From NCBI RefSeq assembly GCF_014904815.1, contig NZ_JACZFR010000025.1:248001-312000 (forward strand): DNA of 64,000 bases, written 5' to 3'. The position numbers were made by a program, and so were the translations under genes. This stretch comes from Microbulbifer taiwanensis. GTDB taxonomy: Bacteria; Pseudomonadota; Gammaproteobacteria; Pseudomonadales; Cellvibrionaceae. Below the pieces are notes generated by a model. That model had not been told where the DNA came from, searched no databases, and saw only the letters and a list, made by a program, of their open reading frames with translations. Positions within the stretch are counted from its first letter, which is position 1, and the number at the start of each line of letters is the position of its first letter. Of this stretch, positions 39,322 through 48,704 are shown piece by piece.

Positions 39322-40446
39322 ATGTCCCCAGCCAGCTCATCACTTCTGTCGCCGCTCGAGCGCTACCAGCGCGACCTACAGCGCCCCGATTTCGTCGCCG
39401 ACCCGGCGCAGGCCGCCGCGGTGCAGGAACTGCAGCATCTCTATTCGCGCCTGCTCGAGAAAGAAGGGCGGGGCGGCCTGTTCGGGCGTTTGCGCAAGCT
39501 GTGGCGGGATCAGTCGGAGCCGGAACGCGGCCTCTACTTTTGGGGTGGGGTGGGCCGCGGTAAGACCTACCTGATGGACGCCTTCTTCGAGTCGCTGCCC
39601 TTTGCACAGAAGCAGCGCACCCACTTCCACCGCTTTATGCGCGAGGCGCACCGGGAGCTGAAGGCGCTGGCGGGGGAGAAGAATCCGCTGGAGAAGGTCG
39701 CTGACAGGGTGGCGGCGCGGGCGCGGGTGCTGTGTTTCGACGAATTCTTCGTCTCCGATATCGCCGATGCGATGATCCTCGCCGGCCTGCTCGACGCGCT
39801 CTTCCGCCGCGGCGTGACCCTGGTGGCCACGTCCAATATCGAACCCGAGGGGCTGTACAGGGATGGGCTGCAGCGGGCGCGCTTCCTGCCTGCCATAGCC
39901 CTGTTGAAGCAGTACACCAGGGTGGTCAATGTGGATGGCGGCACCGATTACCGGCTGCGGGCGCTGGAGGTGGCCGAGTTGTACCACTCGCCGCTGGACT
40001 CTGCGGCGGATGCCAGCCTGGCGCGCAGCTTCGCCAGCCTGAGCGTCGAGGGCTGCGAGGTGCGCGAGAAGGTGGACCTGGATATAGAGGGGAGGCGAAT
40101 TCGCGCGCTGAAAGTGGCGGACGACGTGGCCTGGTTCGATTTCAGCGATCTCTGCGACGGCCCGCGCTCGCAGAACGACTATATAGAGCTGGCGCGGGAG
40201 TTCCACACGGTGCTGTTGGCGGAGGTACCGCGTTTCAACGAGCGCACCGAGGCCCAGGCGCGGCGCTTTATCAACCTGGTAGACGAGTTCTACGACCGCT
40301 GCGTCAAACTGGTAATCTCCGCCGAGGTGCCGGCGGAACGGCTCTACGGCGGCAAGCACCTGGTGTTCGAGTTTGAGCGGACGGTCAGCCGGCTGCTGGA
40401 GATGCAGTCCCACGATTACCTGGCGCGGCCGCACCGGCCGGATTGA
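39322..40446 (+). CDS. zapE: Cell-division ATPase ZapE (AFG1-like)
   Basis: 374 residues from ATG 39322 (MSPASSSLLSPLERYQRDLQ). Walker A is GLYFWGGVGRGKTYLMD near residue 80, Walker B RVLCFDEFFVSDIADAMIL, followed by GVTLVATSNIEPEGLYRDGLQRARFLPAI. ZapE binds FtsZ and is required under stress. The upstream frame to 39163 is unconserved. In Pseudomonas it lies a few genes before rplM; here a 6-kb accessory cluster is inserted between them. Confidence 0.95.
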   Translation: MSPASSSLLSPLERYQRDLQRPDFVADPAQAAAVQELQHLYSRLLEKEGRGGLFGRLRKLWRDQSEPERGLYFWGGVGRGKTYLMDAFFESLPFAQKQRTHFHRFMREAHRELKALAGEKNPLEKVADRVAARARVLCFDEFFVSDIADAMILAGLLDALFRRGVTLVATSNIEPEGLYRDGLQRARFLPAIALLKQYTRVVNVDGGTDYRLRALEVAELYHSPLDSAADASLARSFASLSVEGCEVREKVDLDIEGRRIRALKVADDVAWFDFSDLCDGPRSQNDYIELAREFHTVLLAEVPRFNERTEAQARRFINLVDEFYDRCVKLVISAEVPAERLYGGKHLVFEFERTVSRLLEMQSHDYLARPHRPD

Positions 40447-40472
40447 GTTGCCCCACAGTCGACCCGCACCGT

Positions 40473-40489
40473 TTCACATCCGCTTGACG
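40473..40489 (+). promoter_or_regulatory. Candidate response-regulator site upstream of the ABC genes
   Basis: TTCACA (40473-40478) and TTGACG (40484-40489) are direct repeats with an 11-base period, 54 bases before the ABC ATPase start. The same arrangement (TTCACA-N5-TTCACA) is at 43731-43747 before the DJ-1-like gene. Tandem half-sites at 10-11 base spacing are typical of OmpR-family regulators, and one is encoded in this cluster. The second repeat may double as a -35 box. Confidence 0.55.
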
Positions 40490-40542
40490 CCCGCCGATCC
40501 ACACTGGCGCAGATTCCCTGTTGACTGCCACGGAAATCTGCC

Positions 40543-41214
40543 ATGGATCATATTGAACTTCGCGCCCTCGGACACTGGTTCGAGGGCCGCTCGCAGGGCG
40601 GTGAGCCCGAGACCATTTACCTGTTCGACAACCTGAACCTGACCGTCCGCGCCGGGCGCAGCCACGCCATACTGGGGCCATCCGGCGCGGGCAAGTCCAG
40701 CCTGCTGTCGCTGATCGCCGCGCTGGAGCGGCCCAGGTCCGGCGAGGTGGCGATTCACCTGGACGGAAGAGCGGCGGATGCTCCGTCCCTGCGTCGCCGC
40801 TCCGGCTTCGTGTTCCAGCAGTTTCACCTGCTGCCGGAGCTGGACGCCCTGGGCAATGTCGCCCTGCCGCTGCGCCTGCGCGGCGACGGCCAAGCCCGCG
40901 AGAAGGCGCGCCACTGGCTCGAGCGCGTGGGGTTGTCCGCGCGCGCCGCCCACAAGCCCAATCAGTTGAGTGGGGGCGAGCAGCAGCGCCTGGCCATAGC
41001 CCGCGCCTTTGTCGCCGAGCCGGCCTTTGTGTTCGCCGATGAGCCCACCGGCAACCTGGATCAGCACACCGCCGCCTATATCGGCGAACTGCTGTTCGGC
41101 TGTGTACAGGAGCAGGGCAGTGCCCTGGTGCTGGTGACCCACAGCGACACCTTAAGTCGTATGGCGGATTGCCGCTATCGACTCTCCGGTGGTCATCTGG
41201 AGCTGCTGGCATGA
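40543..41214 (+). CDS. ABC transporter ATPase, LolD/MacB-like subfamily
   Basis: 223 residues with Walker [16 protein letters not shown] (near 42), Q-loop [23 protein letters not shown], signature [19 protein letters not shown], Walker [13 protein letters not shown] and H-loop [12 protein letters not shown]. The [10 protein letters not shown] and EPTGNLD patterns place it with the LolD/MacB/FtsE group, which drives mechanotransmission rather than direct transport. Its ATGA overlap with the permease gene shows they work together. Substrate unknown. Confidence 0.9.
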   Translation: MDHIELRALGHWFEGRSQGGEPETIYLFDNLNLTVRAGRSHAILGPSGAGKSSLLSLIAALERPRSGEVAIHLDGRAADAPSLRRRSGFVFQQFHLLPELDALGNVALPLRLRGDGQAREKARHWLERVGLSARAAHKPNQLSGGEQQRLAIARAFVAEPAFVFADEPTGNLDQHTAAYIGELLFGCVQEQGSALVLVTHSDTLSRMADCRYRLSGGHLELLA

Positions 41215-43730
41215 ACTTTCTCACACTGGCCTGGCAGGAGTTCCGCAGCGACCTGGGGCAGGCGGATACCCGGCTGCAATTGCTCGCCCAGATACTGCTG
41301 GCTTTTTTCCTGCTGCTGCTGAGCCTGAGCGGCGCCTCCCTGCAGAGTGCCCTGCAGCAAAACCTGAGCGACATGCTGGGGGCGGACCTGGTGCTCGAGC
41401 GCCACCGGCCGCTGAGCGAGGCACAGAGGTCCGCGCTGGCCGAACTGAGCGCGGACCTGAGCGAAACCCGATTGCTGGATATCACCTTGAGCCACGCCGG
41501 GCGACACCAGCAGGTGCAGCTGAAACTGGTGGATCGCCACTATCCGCTGCAGGGGCAGCTGGCCGTGGGTCGCTCGCGGGCCTCGGAACACGAGTCCGCC
41601 GGGCGCGGCCCCGGCGCCGGGGAGATCTGGCTGGACACCCGGGCTTTAGTGGGACTCGGGCTGGCCACCGGCGAGTCGCTGCATCTGGGCGGCAGAGAAT
41701 ACCTTGTCAGCCGCGCGCTCTTTCACGAGCCGGACCGGCTGCTGGAAGGCCATTCGGTGGCGGTGCGGGCCATGGCGGCGCTGCCGGCGGGAGCGGCTGG
41801 ACCGCCCCTTGCCGGCGACACCCGCTATCGCTACCTGCTGAATGCGGACGCCTCCCAGGAGGCCGTGATTGTCGCCTGGGTGCAGCGAGAACTGCCGGAC
41901 GCGCGTCTGGTCCGCAAGCGCGGCGGGCAGCACCCGCTGGCCGGTTTCTGGCAGCGGGTGGAAAATTTCTTCGGCCTGAGCGCCTTGGTACTGTTTGTGC
42001 TGGGCGGCGTGGCCATGGACCTGATCGGCCGTCGCCTGCTGCGCCGCGAGGCCTATCGCCAGGCGGTGTACCAGAGCCTGGGGCTGTCGCCGGCGCGGGG
42101 CCTGTGCCTCTACGGCGCAAAGTGGATGCTCGGGATCGCGCTGTCGTTCCTGCTGGCCGGGCTGCTGGCGCTGGCCGGGCAGCAATGGGTGCTGAAGTTG
42201 TTGCAGGGCCATCTCGCCGGTGCCCTCGGTGCAGACATCGGCGCGGAGATCGGTGCGGAATTGGAAGCCGCCTGGCATCCGGGCGTGCTGGCGAGGACCT
42301 TGGGTCTCCTGTGGCTGCTGTTACTCTGCCTGCAGTTGCCGACCCTGATCGGCGTCGGGCGCGCCAGCGTGCTCGAACTGTTGCGGCCGCAGCAGCGCTT
42401 GCCGGCGTTGGCGCTACGCCTGGCCTGGATGTTGACCTGCTTCAGCCTGCTGGTGGCGGCCTATTCGGACAATAGCCGCCTGACCCTGCTGATGATCGGC
42501 ACCCTGCTGGTCACACTGCTGCTGATAGCATCCCTGACCTTTGCGCTGCTGACACTGGTCGAGCGCCTCACCCGGCGGCGGGGTGGCCTGCTGGCTTTCT
42601 GCCTCTTCACCATGCGGCAGCGGCTGCTGGGCAAATCCGCCCAGGTGATGGGGCTGGGCCTGTGCGCCACCCTGTTGCTCTTCACCTTTATGCTGCTGCG
42701 GGACCTGGGCCAGGCCATGGAGGCGAATAGCCGCGCGGTGGACGGCAACCTGCTGATCGTCCGCGCCACCTCGGCGCAAATGGCGGATATCGAAGCCTGG
42801 AACCGGCGCACCGGCAGCGTCCTGCGCCAGTCGCGGCCCTATGTGCGCGCGCAGCTGGTGCGCATCAACGGCCTGGCGCCAGAGGCGTTCAGCGGCCAGC
42901 CCAGCGAGAGCCTGAGCCGCATCGCCAGGCCCATCCGGTTGAGCTGGTCCGCGGAGCTGCCGGCCAACAACCGTTTGGCGGCGGGGCGCTGGTGGCAGGC
43001 GGGGGATGAGAACAGGCGACAGATCTCCGTCGAGGACGAGGTGATGGCGGACCTGGGCCTGTCCCTGGGGGATGCCCTGGCGTTCGCCATCGGCGGGCAG
43101 CTGGTGGAATTTACCCTGGTCGCCGGGCACGCCTATCGGCCCGGCGCGGGTTCCATCACCTTCTGGTTCCAGGTGCCGCCCGGGGCAGTGGAATCGCTCG
43201 GTGTGGAGCTGCTGCAGATGGGTAGCATGGAGCTGCCCCAGCGCGCCTGGTCCCAGCTGGGTGAACTCTGGCGGCGACATCCGGGGCTGGAACTCCTGCC
43301 GGTAAAACAGCTGAGCGAGCGCTTCGACGCCACCCTGGCCCTGGTGACCCGGGTGGTGGCCGGCTACAGCCTGCTGCTGGGCCTGATGGCCCTGTTGCTG
43401 GTGGCGGCCTGCGTGCGCGGATTCGAGCGGGACGACCGGCGCAAGAACGGCCTGCTGCTGAGCCTGGGGCTGAGGCGGCGCCACTGCCTGCGGTTGAATC
43501 TCTACGAGTGGCTGATCACCGCGGCCATTGCCGGTGGCGGCGCCGTCGCCGGCACCAGCCTGGCGGGGCAGCTTATCTACCGCTCCCAGTTCCACCTCAA
43601 TTACCGTCCGGACGCGCTCTATCTGTTGGGCACGCTGGCGATCATGGCCGCCGTGCTCTGCCTGCTGGGGCTCTGGTGCTGCCGGCACAGCCTCAAGGCG
43701 TCGGTGGGCGAATTGATGGCCGAATCCTGA
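41211..43730 (+). CDS. ABC transporter permease, FtsX/YbbP-like
   Basis: 839 residues from ATG 41211, overlapping the ATPase gene by 4 bases. One N-terminal helix (LLAQILLAFFLLLLSLSGASL) precedes a periplasmic domain (about 40-240), then a four- to six-helix block, a second periplasmic region (about 510-690) and three C-terminal helices with an FtsX-like pattern (LVTRVVAGYSLLLGLMALLLVAACVRGFERDDRRKNGLLLSLGLRRR). This two-FtsX-domain design resembles E. coli YbbP, partner of YbbA. Such permeases move lipids, lipoproteins or peptides, or sense envelope stress. The regulators downstream suggest an envelope-stress role. Confidence 0.82.
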   Translation: MNFLTLAWQEFRSDLGQADTRLQLLAQILLAFFLLLLSLSGASLQSALQQNLSDMLGADLVLERHRPLSEAQRSALAELSADLSETRLLDITLSHAGRHQQVQLKLVDRHYPLQGQLAVGRSRASEHESAGRGPGAGEIWLDTRALVGLGLATGESLHLGGREYLVSRALFHEPDRLLEGHSVAVRAMAALPAGAAGPPLAGDTRYRYLLNADASQEAVIVAWVQRELPDARLVRKRGGQHPLAGFWQRVENFFGLSALVLFVLGGVAMDLIGRRLLRREAYRQAVYQSLGLSPARGLCLYGAKWMLGIALSFLLAGLLALAGQQWVLKLLQGHLAGALGADIGAEIGAELEAAWHPGVLARTLGLLWLLLLCLQLPTLIGVGRASVLELLRPQQRLPALALRLAWMLTCFSLLVAAYSDNSRLTLLMIGTLLVTLLLIASLTFALLTLVERLTRRRGGLLAFCLFTMRQRLLGKSAQVMGLGLCATLLLFTFMLLRDLGQAMEANSRAVDGNLLIVRATSAQMADIEAWNRRTGSVLRQSRPYVRAQLVRINGLAPEAFSGQPSESLSRIARPIRLSWSAELPANNRLAAGRWWQAGDENRRQISVEDEVMADLGLSLGDALAFAIGGQLVEFTLVAGHAYRPGAGSITFWFQVPPGAVESLGVELLQMGSMELPQRAWSQLGELWRRHPGLELLPVKQLSERFDATLALVTRVVAGYSLLLGLMALLLVAACVRGFERDDRRKNGLLLSLGLRRRHCLRLNLYEWLITAAIAGGGAVAGTSLAGQLIYRSQFHLNYRPDALYLLGTLAIMAAVLCLLGLWCCRHSLKASVGELMAES

Positions 43731-43747
43731 TTCACATCCATTTCACA
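43731..43747 (+). promoter_or_regulatory. Candidate response-regulator site upstream of the DJ-1-like gene
   Basis: TTCACA at 43731-43736 and TTCACA at 43742-43747, a perfect direct repeat at an 11-base period, directly after the permease stop and 51 bases before the DJ-1-like start. It matches the arrangement at 40473-40489. Confidence 0.55.
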
Positions 43748-43797
43748 GCGGCGGCGATAGCCTGGCAGCGCCCATTAATGAAAAGGAGTCAATTTCC

Positions 43798-44901
43798 ATG
43801 AAGCGACTGATCGCAGTGCTGAGTCTGTGTCTGTGCACCCTGTCACCGGCACTGGCCGGCGAGGCCCCGCGGGTGCTGATGGTTCTGAGCGGCTACGGCC
43901 TGGACCGGGGCGAGGAGCGGCCGGGTTACGAGTTCGATGAATTCGCCCAGGCCTACCTGATCTTCAGGCAAAACGGCCTGGCGGTAGATATCGCCAGTCC
44001 CCGGGGCGGCGCCGTGGAGGCGGATCAATACAACCCGGACAAGCCTTTCGTAAAGGTCGTCACCGAGGATGCGGCGGCTGTAGCCAAACTCGAAAACACC
44101 CTGGCCCTGGACGGGCTGAAGGCCGAGGATTACGCGGCCGTGTTTGTGGTGGGTGGCAAGGGCGCCATGTTTGATCTGCCCGGGGACCGGAACCTGCAGC
44201 GCCTGATCGCCGGCGTCTATGAAAACGGCGGTGTGGTGGCGGCCGTGTGCCACGGCCCGGCGGCGCTGGTGAACGTAAAACTCAGCGATGGCAGCTACCT
44301 GGTGTCGGGCAGGGCGGTGAACGGTTTTACCAATGCCGAGGAGCGGGCGTTTGGCAAAAAGTGGATAGAGCACTTTCCCTTTCTGCTGCAGGACAAGCTG
44401 ATCGAGCGCGGTGGCCGCTTCCAGCACAGCGACCTGATGCTGGGCCATGTGGCCGCAGACGGGCGCCTGCTCACCGGCCAGAACCCGTCGTCCACACCGA
44501 AGCTGGCCGAAGCCCTGGTCGAGTCCCTGGGTATTGTGCCCAAACCCCGCGAGCCCTTTGTGGAGGAGCGCACCATGGATATGATCGCCCAGGTGTGGGA
44601 TGGCAACGTGGAGGCCGGCGAGTCTTTCCGCCGGAATGCCGCGGGCTATGAGCCCAAGTTGGTGTCGCTCTATGGCTTCTATCAGCTGCAATTCAGTCGG
44701 GATGACCGGCAGTGGCAAAAGGCGGTGGCCCTGATGGAGTTGGGCAGCGTTCACTTCCAGCACCCCACTGTCGAACTGGCCATGGCCCGCGGCCACGCGC
44801 AGTTGGGTAATCGGGACAAGGCCAGGGCACTGCTGATCCGCCTGCTGGAGGAGCACCCGGATATGCAGGAGGCCCGGGCCGTGTTAAAAGAACTTCAGTG
44901 A
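43798..44901 (+). CDS. Secreted DJ-1/PfpI-family protein with helical C-terminal extension
   Basis: 367 residues. A signal peptide (MKRLIAVLSLCLCTLSPALAG) is followed by a DJ-1/PfpI domain (about 24-235): VLMVLSGYG, GYEFDEFAQAYLIFRQNGLAVDIASPRGG, YAAVFVVGGKGAMFDLP, nucleophile elbow AAVCHGPAALVNV with Cys151. The C-terminal ~130 residues end in two TPR-like helices (AKALMELGS-like VALMELGSVHFQHPTVELAMARGHAQLGNRDKARALLIRLLEEHP). The glutamine-amidotransferase-like Cys suggests glyoxalase, protease or chaperone activity; which one cannot be read. Predicted periplasmic. It lies between the ABC exporter and the two-component genes. Confidence 0.8.
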   Translation: MKRLIAVLSLCLCTLSPALAGEAPRVLMVLSGYGLDRGEERPGYEFDEFAQAYLIFRQNGLAVDIASPRGGAVEADQYNPDKPFVKVVTEDAAAVAKLENTLALDGLKAEDYAAVFVVGGKGAMFDLPGDRNLQRLIAGVYENGGVVAAVCHGPAALVNVKLSDGSYLVSGRAVNGFTNAEERAFGKKWIEHFPFLLQDKLIERGGRFQHSDLMLGHVAADGRLLTGQNPSSTPKLAEALVESLGIVPKPREPFVEERTMDMIAQVWDGNVEAGESFRRNAAGYEPKLVSLYGFYQLQFSRDDRQWQKAVALMELGSVHFQHPTVELAMARGHAQLGNRDKARALLIRLLEEHPDMQEARAVLKELQ

Positions 44902-44920
44902 CGGGTGACGGTAATTCGGC

Positions 44921-45601
44921 ATGACGAACGCCTTGCACATACTGGTGGTTGAAGACCAGGCGGCTATCCGGGCGAATATCGCCACTTACCTGGAGGGACG
45001 CGGCCATGTGCTGGATTTTGCCGGCGACGGCGCCCAGGGGTTGGCACTGGCCCTGGCGCAGCCCTACGACCTGGTGGTGCTGGACCTGATGTTGCCGGGC
45101 ATGGATGGCCTGTCGGTGTGCCGCGCGCTGCGCGCCAGGGCCAGCCGGCATATCCCGGTCCTGATGCTGACTGCCCGGGACAGCCTGGCGGACAAGGTGG
45201 AGGGATTCGGCACCGGCGCCGACGACTACCTGACCAAACCCTTCGCCCTGGAGGAGTTGGAACTGCGCGCCCTGGCGCTGGCCCGCCGCCATCTGCTCAA
45301 CACCGAGCAGGTGTTGGAATTGGGGGCGCTGCAGGTCGACCGCCAGCGTAGGGAGGTCAGGCGCGACGATCGCTCCATCAAACTTAATGCCATCGACTAC
45401 CGCATCGTCGAGGCCCTGGCCGAGGCCTACCCGCAGGTGATGACCCGCAGCGAACTGGTGTGGAAGATCTGGGGCGATGAGCCCACCGAATCCGACGCGC
45501 TGCGCACCCATATCTACCAGATACGCCGCGTGCTGGATAAACCCTTCGACCGCCCGCTGCTGAAGACGGTGCACGGCGTCGGCTTCGTGCTGGAGGTTTG
45601 A
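44921..45601 (+). CDS. OmpR-family response regulator
   Basis: 226 residues. The receiver domain has acidic pocket VVEDQAAI, phospho-acceptor Asp55 in LVVLDLMLPGMDG, VLMLTARDSL and the Lys of DDYLTKPFAL. The C-terminal winged-helix domain runs from about 130 to 225 and ends in TLKTVHGVGFVLEV-like LLKTVHGVGFVLEV. Its stop is followed without spacing by the TTG start of the sensor kinase gene. The likely targets are the two TTCACA repeat sites in this cluster, which would make the ABC exporter and the DJ-1-like gene part of its own regulon. Confidence 0.92.
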   Translation: MTNALHILVVEDQAAIRANIATYLEGRGHVLDFAGDGAQGLALALAQPYDLVVLDLMLPGMDGLSVCRALRARASRHIPVLMLTARDSLADKVEGFGTGADDYLTKPFALEELELRALALARRHLLNTEQVLELGALQVDRQRREVRRDDRSIKLNAIDYRIVEALAEAYPQVMTRSELVWKIWGDEPTESDALRTHIYQIRRVLDKPFDRPLLKTVHGVGFVLEV

Positions 45602-46861
45602 TTGACGCTCAGGTTCCGCTTCGTCGTATTTTTCTGCGCCTTCGCTCTGCTGCTCGGCGCCCTGTTCAGTGCCGTGAACTTCCTGCTGGCCTACACCCTG
45701 GAAGACCGGGTGTTCGAGCGCGAGCTGGCGCGGGAGGCGGACTACCTGGCGGCGCACTTCCGGCGTCACGGGCAGTGGCCGGAACCGCGCCGCGAAAACT
45801 ACAGCCTGCACCTGACCACGGCATCCCTGCCGGTATTGGTGCGGGAAACGCTGGCGGCCGAAACCGGGCGCACCGAGTTTTTCGGTGAAGGCGGCCGGCA
45901 CTATCATCTGCGCCGCCTGGCCGACCGGGACGCCGTGCTGCTGGCGGAAGTCAGCGCCGACCTGCTGGTGCGCCCCCGCGCCAGGGCCATGCTGGTCGCC
46001 CTCGGGCTGCTCACGCTGGCGATGATGGCGGTGGGCTGCGTCCTCGCCTATGCCTTTGCCCGCGGGGCGCTCGCACCCCTGTCCAGGCTGACCCGGCAGG
46101 TGGAGCTGCGGGCCCCGGAAGCTATCCCCGGGGGATTCGCTTCCGGCTGTCCCGACAATGAGATAGGCGTGCTGGCGCGGGCGCTGGACGACGCCTTCGG
46201 CCAGGTTGGGGAGTATGTGGAGCGCGAAGTGCAGTTCACCCGCGACGCCAGCCACGAGTTGCGCACGCCCATCTCCGCGGTGAGCGGCGCCGCGGAACTG
46301 CTGGCGGGCAGGGGCGACCTGGATCCCGAGGCGCGGATACTGGTGGAGCGCATACGGCGCGCCAACCGCGATATGGTGCAAACGGTGCAGACCCTGCTGA
46401 CCCTGGCCCGGGATGAGGGCGATCAGTTGCCGGTGGAGCGCCTGTCCCTGTTGGCGGCGGTGGAAAAGGTGGTGGTGAGCCAGGCCCGGTTGCTGGAAGG
46501 CAAGGATGTGGCGGTGAGGATAGATATCGACCCGGGCCAGACCATCGAGATGCCCGCGGCCGTGCTGGACATACTCCTGACCAACCTGATCGCCAATGCG
46601 TTCCAGTACACCGCCGAGGGCGAGGTATCCATTGCCTCCGGCGCAGATACCCTGGTGATCGCCGATACGGGCGGGGGCATAGCGCCGGAATTGCAGCCGT
46701 ATGTCACCCGGCCCCTGGTCAAGGGGCACGCCAGTCGGGGCTTCGGCATCGGGCTGTCCATAGTGCAGCGGCTGTGCGACAGGTATCGGCTGAAGCTCGC
46801 GATCGATGACTGCGGTCAGGGGTGTCGGGTGCGTGTTTTCTGGTCTGGCGGGGCGGAATAG
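45602..46861 (+). CDS. Sensor histidine kinase
   Basis: 419 residues from TTG 45602. Two membrane helices ([26 protein letters not shown] and [27 protein letters not shown]) flank a periplasmic sensor of about 100 residues. A HAMP linker follows, then the dimerisation helix with phospho-His218 in [15 protein letters not shown], the N box [12 protein letters not shown]1 VIADTGGGI and G2 [12 protein letters not shown]. It pairs with the adjacent response regulator. Its signal is unknown; the periplasmic domain and neighbours point to envelope or metabolite stress. Confidence 0.92.
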   Translation: MTLRFRFVVFFCAFALLLGALFSAVNFLLAYTLEDRVFERELAREADYLAAHFRRHGQWPEPRRENYSLHLTTASLPVLVRETLAAETGRTEFFGEGGRHYHLRRLADRDAVLLAEVSADLLVRPRARAMLVALGLLTLAMMAVGCVLAYAFARGALAPLSRLTRQVELRAPEAIPGGFASGCPDNEIGVLARALDDAFGQVGEYVEREVQFTRDASHELRTPISAVSGAAELLAGRGDLDPEARILVERIRRANRDMVQTVQTLLTLARDEGDQLPVERLSLLAAVEKVVVSQARLLEGKDVAVRIDIDPGQTIEMPAAVLDILLTNLIANAFQYTAEGEVSIASGADTLVIADTGGGIAPELQPYVTRPLVKGHASRGFGIGLSIVQRLCDRYRLKLAIDDCGQGCRVRVFWSGGAE

Positions 46862-46878
46862 ATCCCACTCAAAATCGC

Positions 46879-46907
46879 TTGAAAAGCATACACTCCTTAT
46901 GTACTAT
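46879..46907 (+). promoter_or_regulatory. Sigma-70 promoter of rplM-rpsI
   Basis: TTGAAA (46879-46884), a 17-base spacer and TACTAT (46902-46907), a strong promoter, lies just after the kinase stop. The leader (to 46964) holds a small hairpin GGCCCC-ATTTTC-GGGGTC near 46926-46943, a possible site for ribosomal-protein feedback (inference). Confidence 0.65.
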
Positions 46908-46964
46908 CCGCGCTCTTTCGTGGGATGGCCCCATTTTCGGGGTCTTATTACAGGTGTTTATAAC

Positions 46965-47393
46965 ATGAAGACATACAGTGCCAAGCCGGAAGCGGTCAAA
47001 CGCGACTGGTACATTGTCGACGCTGCGGACAAGACTCTCGGCCGTATTTCCGCCGAGATCGCTCACCGTCTGCGCGGCAAGCACAAGCCTGAGTATACGC
47101 CCCACGTGGACACTGGCGATTACATCGTTGTAATCAATGCCGAGAAGGTCCGCGTGACCGGCAACAAGGCCAAAGACAAGATCTACCACAGCCACTCCGG
47201 CTACCCCGGTGGTCTCAAGTCCATCAGCTTCGAGAAGCTGATCGAGAAAGCGCCCGAGCGCACCATTCAAAGCGCCGTAAAAGGTATGCTGCCGAAGGGT
47301 CCGTTGGGTCGCGCCATGTTCAAGAAGCTGAAAGTGTACAGCGGCAGCGAACATCCTCACGCGGCACAACAGCCGATTGAACTGGCGATCTAA
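46965..47393 (+). CDS. rplM: 50S ribosomal protein L13
   Basis: 142 residues from ATG 46965 ([20 protein letters not shown]), full length for L13. Family blocks are [41 protein letters not shown] and [31 protein letters not shown]. Cotranscribed with rpsI (14-bp gap), the standard pair. The longer upstream frame overlaps the kinase gene and was rejected. Confidence 0.98.
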   Translation: MKTYSAKPEAVKRDWYIVDAADKTLGRISAEIAHRLRGKHKPEYTPHVDTGDYIVVINAEKVRVTGNKAKDKIYHSHSGYPGGLKSISFEKLIEKAPERTIQSAVKGMLPKGPLGRAMFKKLKVYSGSEHPHAAQQPIELAI

Positions 47394-47407
47394 GGGGGAA
47401 GACTCAG

Positions 47408-47800
47408 ATGGCAACTACGCAATATTACGGCACTGGCCGCCGCAAGACCTCCACCGCTCGCGTATTCATCGAGCAGGGTGAAGGCAAAATCACCGTGAAT
47501 GGCCGCACTCTGGACGAATACTTCGGCCGCGAAGTGGCGCGCATGATCGTGCGTCAGCCGCTCGAGCAGGTCGACATGGTGGAAAAATTCGATATCAACG
47601 TCACTGTTAAAGGTGGTGGTTCTTTCGGTCAGGCGGGTGCTATCCGTCACGGCCTGACCCGCGCCCTGATGCAGTATGACGAAGCGCTGCGCCAGCCGCT
47701 GCGCGCCGCGGGCTATGTAACCCGCGACGCCCGTGCGGTGGAGCGGAAGAAAGTGGGTCTGCGCAAAGCGCGCAAGAAGCCGCAATTCTCCAAGCGTTAA
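47408..47800 (+). CDS. rpsI: 30S ribosomal protein S9
   Basis: 130 residues, canonical. N-terminal [16 protein letters not shown], central [42 protein letters not shown] and the highly basic C-terminal tail [17 protein letters not shown] that reaches the P site. It is followed by a strong terminator. Confidence 0.98.
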   Translation: MATTQYYGTGRRKTSTARVFIEQGEGKITVNGRTLDEYFGREVARMIVRQPLEQVDMVEKFDINVTVKGGGSFGQAGAIRHGLTRALMQYDEALRQPLRAAGYVTRDARAVERKKVGLRKARKKPQFSKR

Positions 47801-47810
47801 GCTACTTTCA

Positions 47811-47835
47811 AGCCCGGCCATTGCCGGGCTTTTTT
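47811..47835 (+). terminator. Rho-independent terminator of rplM-rpsI
   Basis: AGCCCGGC (47811-47818), loop CATT and GCCGGGCT (47823-47830) followed by further T (47831-47835). Confidence 0.93.
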
Positions 47836-48104
47836 CTGTCTCCCGATTCGTCTGGCGCCGAACGCTTCTTGTCATTTCTGGTTATTTTCTCGCCAGTTCG
47901 CTGCGGTATTCCCGACGTTCCCCGCCGCATCGCCTTGTATCAAATTGGCATTTTCTTTAACATTGCGCGAATTTGTATCCGCTCGATTTATGGGGTTTAT
48001 TCGCACCGGCACAACCGGGGGCGAAATTTCCTTTAAGGATTTTTTTGGGTTTGGGCCAGCCGATCTCGCATAGATGGGAGACGCTGTGATGGGAGAACTA
48101 CGTC

Positions 48105-48704
48105 ATGAGTGATGACGGTGTAAATGTAGGACGGCGCCGCTTCCTGACCGCCGCTACCTCGGTTGTTGGTGGCGCGGGTGCGGTGGGTGTAGCCGTACCT
48201 TTCGTCGCATCCTGGAATCCGAGTGCCAAGGCCAAGGCCGCCGGCGCGCCGGTCAAATACAATATCAGCAAGCTCGAACCGGGCCAGATGGTCACCGTGG
48301 AGTGGCGTGGCAAGCCGGTTTACGTGGTGCGACGCACCGAGCAGGTACTGCAGGACCTGGAGAAAGTAGAGCCGCTGCTGCGCGACCCCAACTCCGAAGA
48401 GTCCATTCAACCACCCTACGTGGATCCGGAAAACCGCTCCATCAAACCGCAGATGCTGGTGCTGGTCGGTCTCTGTACCCACCTGGGCTGCGCGCCCATG
48501 TACCGCCCGGAGGTGGGCGCCGCCGATCTCGGTGGCAGTGAGTGGATGGGCGGCTTCTTCTGCCCCTGCCACGGTTCCAAGTACGATATGGCCGGCCGCG
48601 TGTACAAGGGGGTTCCCGCACCCACCAATCTGGATGTGCCGTCTTATTCCTATGAGAGCGATGACGTGATTGTGATTGGCGTGGATCAGGAGGGCAGCGC
48701 ATGA
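48105..48704 (+). CDS. petA: Ubiquinol-cytochrome c reductase Rieske iron-sulfur subunit
   Basis: 199 residues. A twin-arginine signal anchor (RRRFLTAATSVVGGAGAVGVAVPFVASW) is followed by the Rieske domain with the 2Fe-2S ligands in CTHLGCAP and CPCHGSKYD. It hands electrons from ubiquinol to cytochrome c1 in complex III. ATG 48105 has GGGAGA upstream. Its stop overlaps the start of the petBC fusion by 4 bases (ATGA). A 270-bp AT-richer leader region precedes it. Confidence 0.97.
   Translation: MSDDGVNVGRRRFLTAATSVVGGAGAVGVAVPFVASWNPSAKAKAAGAPVKYNISKLEPGQMVTVEWRGKPVYVVRRTEQVLQDLEKVEPLLRDPNSEESIQPPYVDPENRSIKPQMLVLVGLCTHLGCAPMYRPEVGAADLGGSEWMGGFFCPCHGSKYDMAGRVYKGVPAPTNLDVPSYSYESDDVIVIGVDQEGSA

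Noticed and set aside
44693-46729. 678-residue minus-strand frame
   Set aside because: Antisense of the DJ-1-like, response-regulator and kinase genes, all of which have clear motifs.
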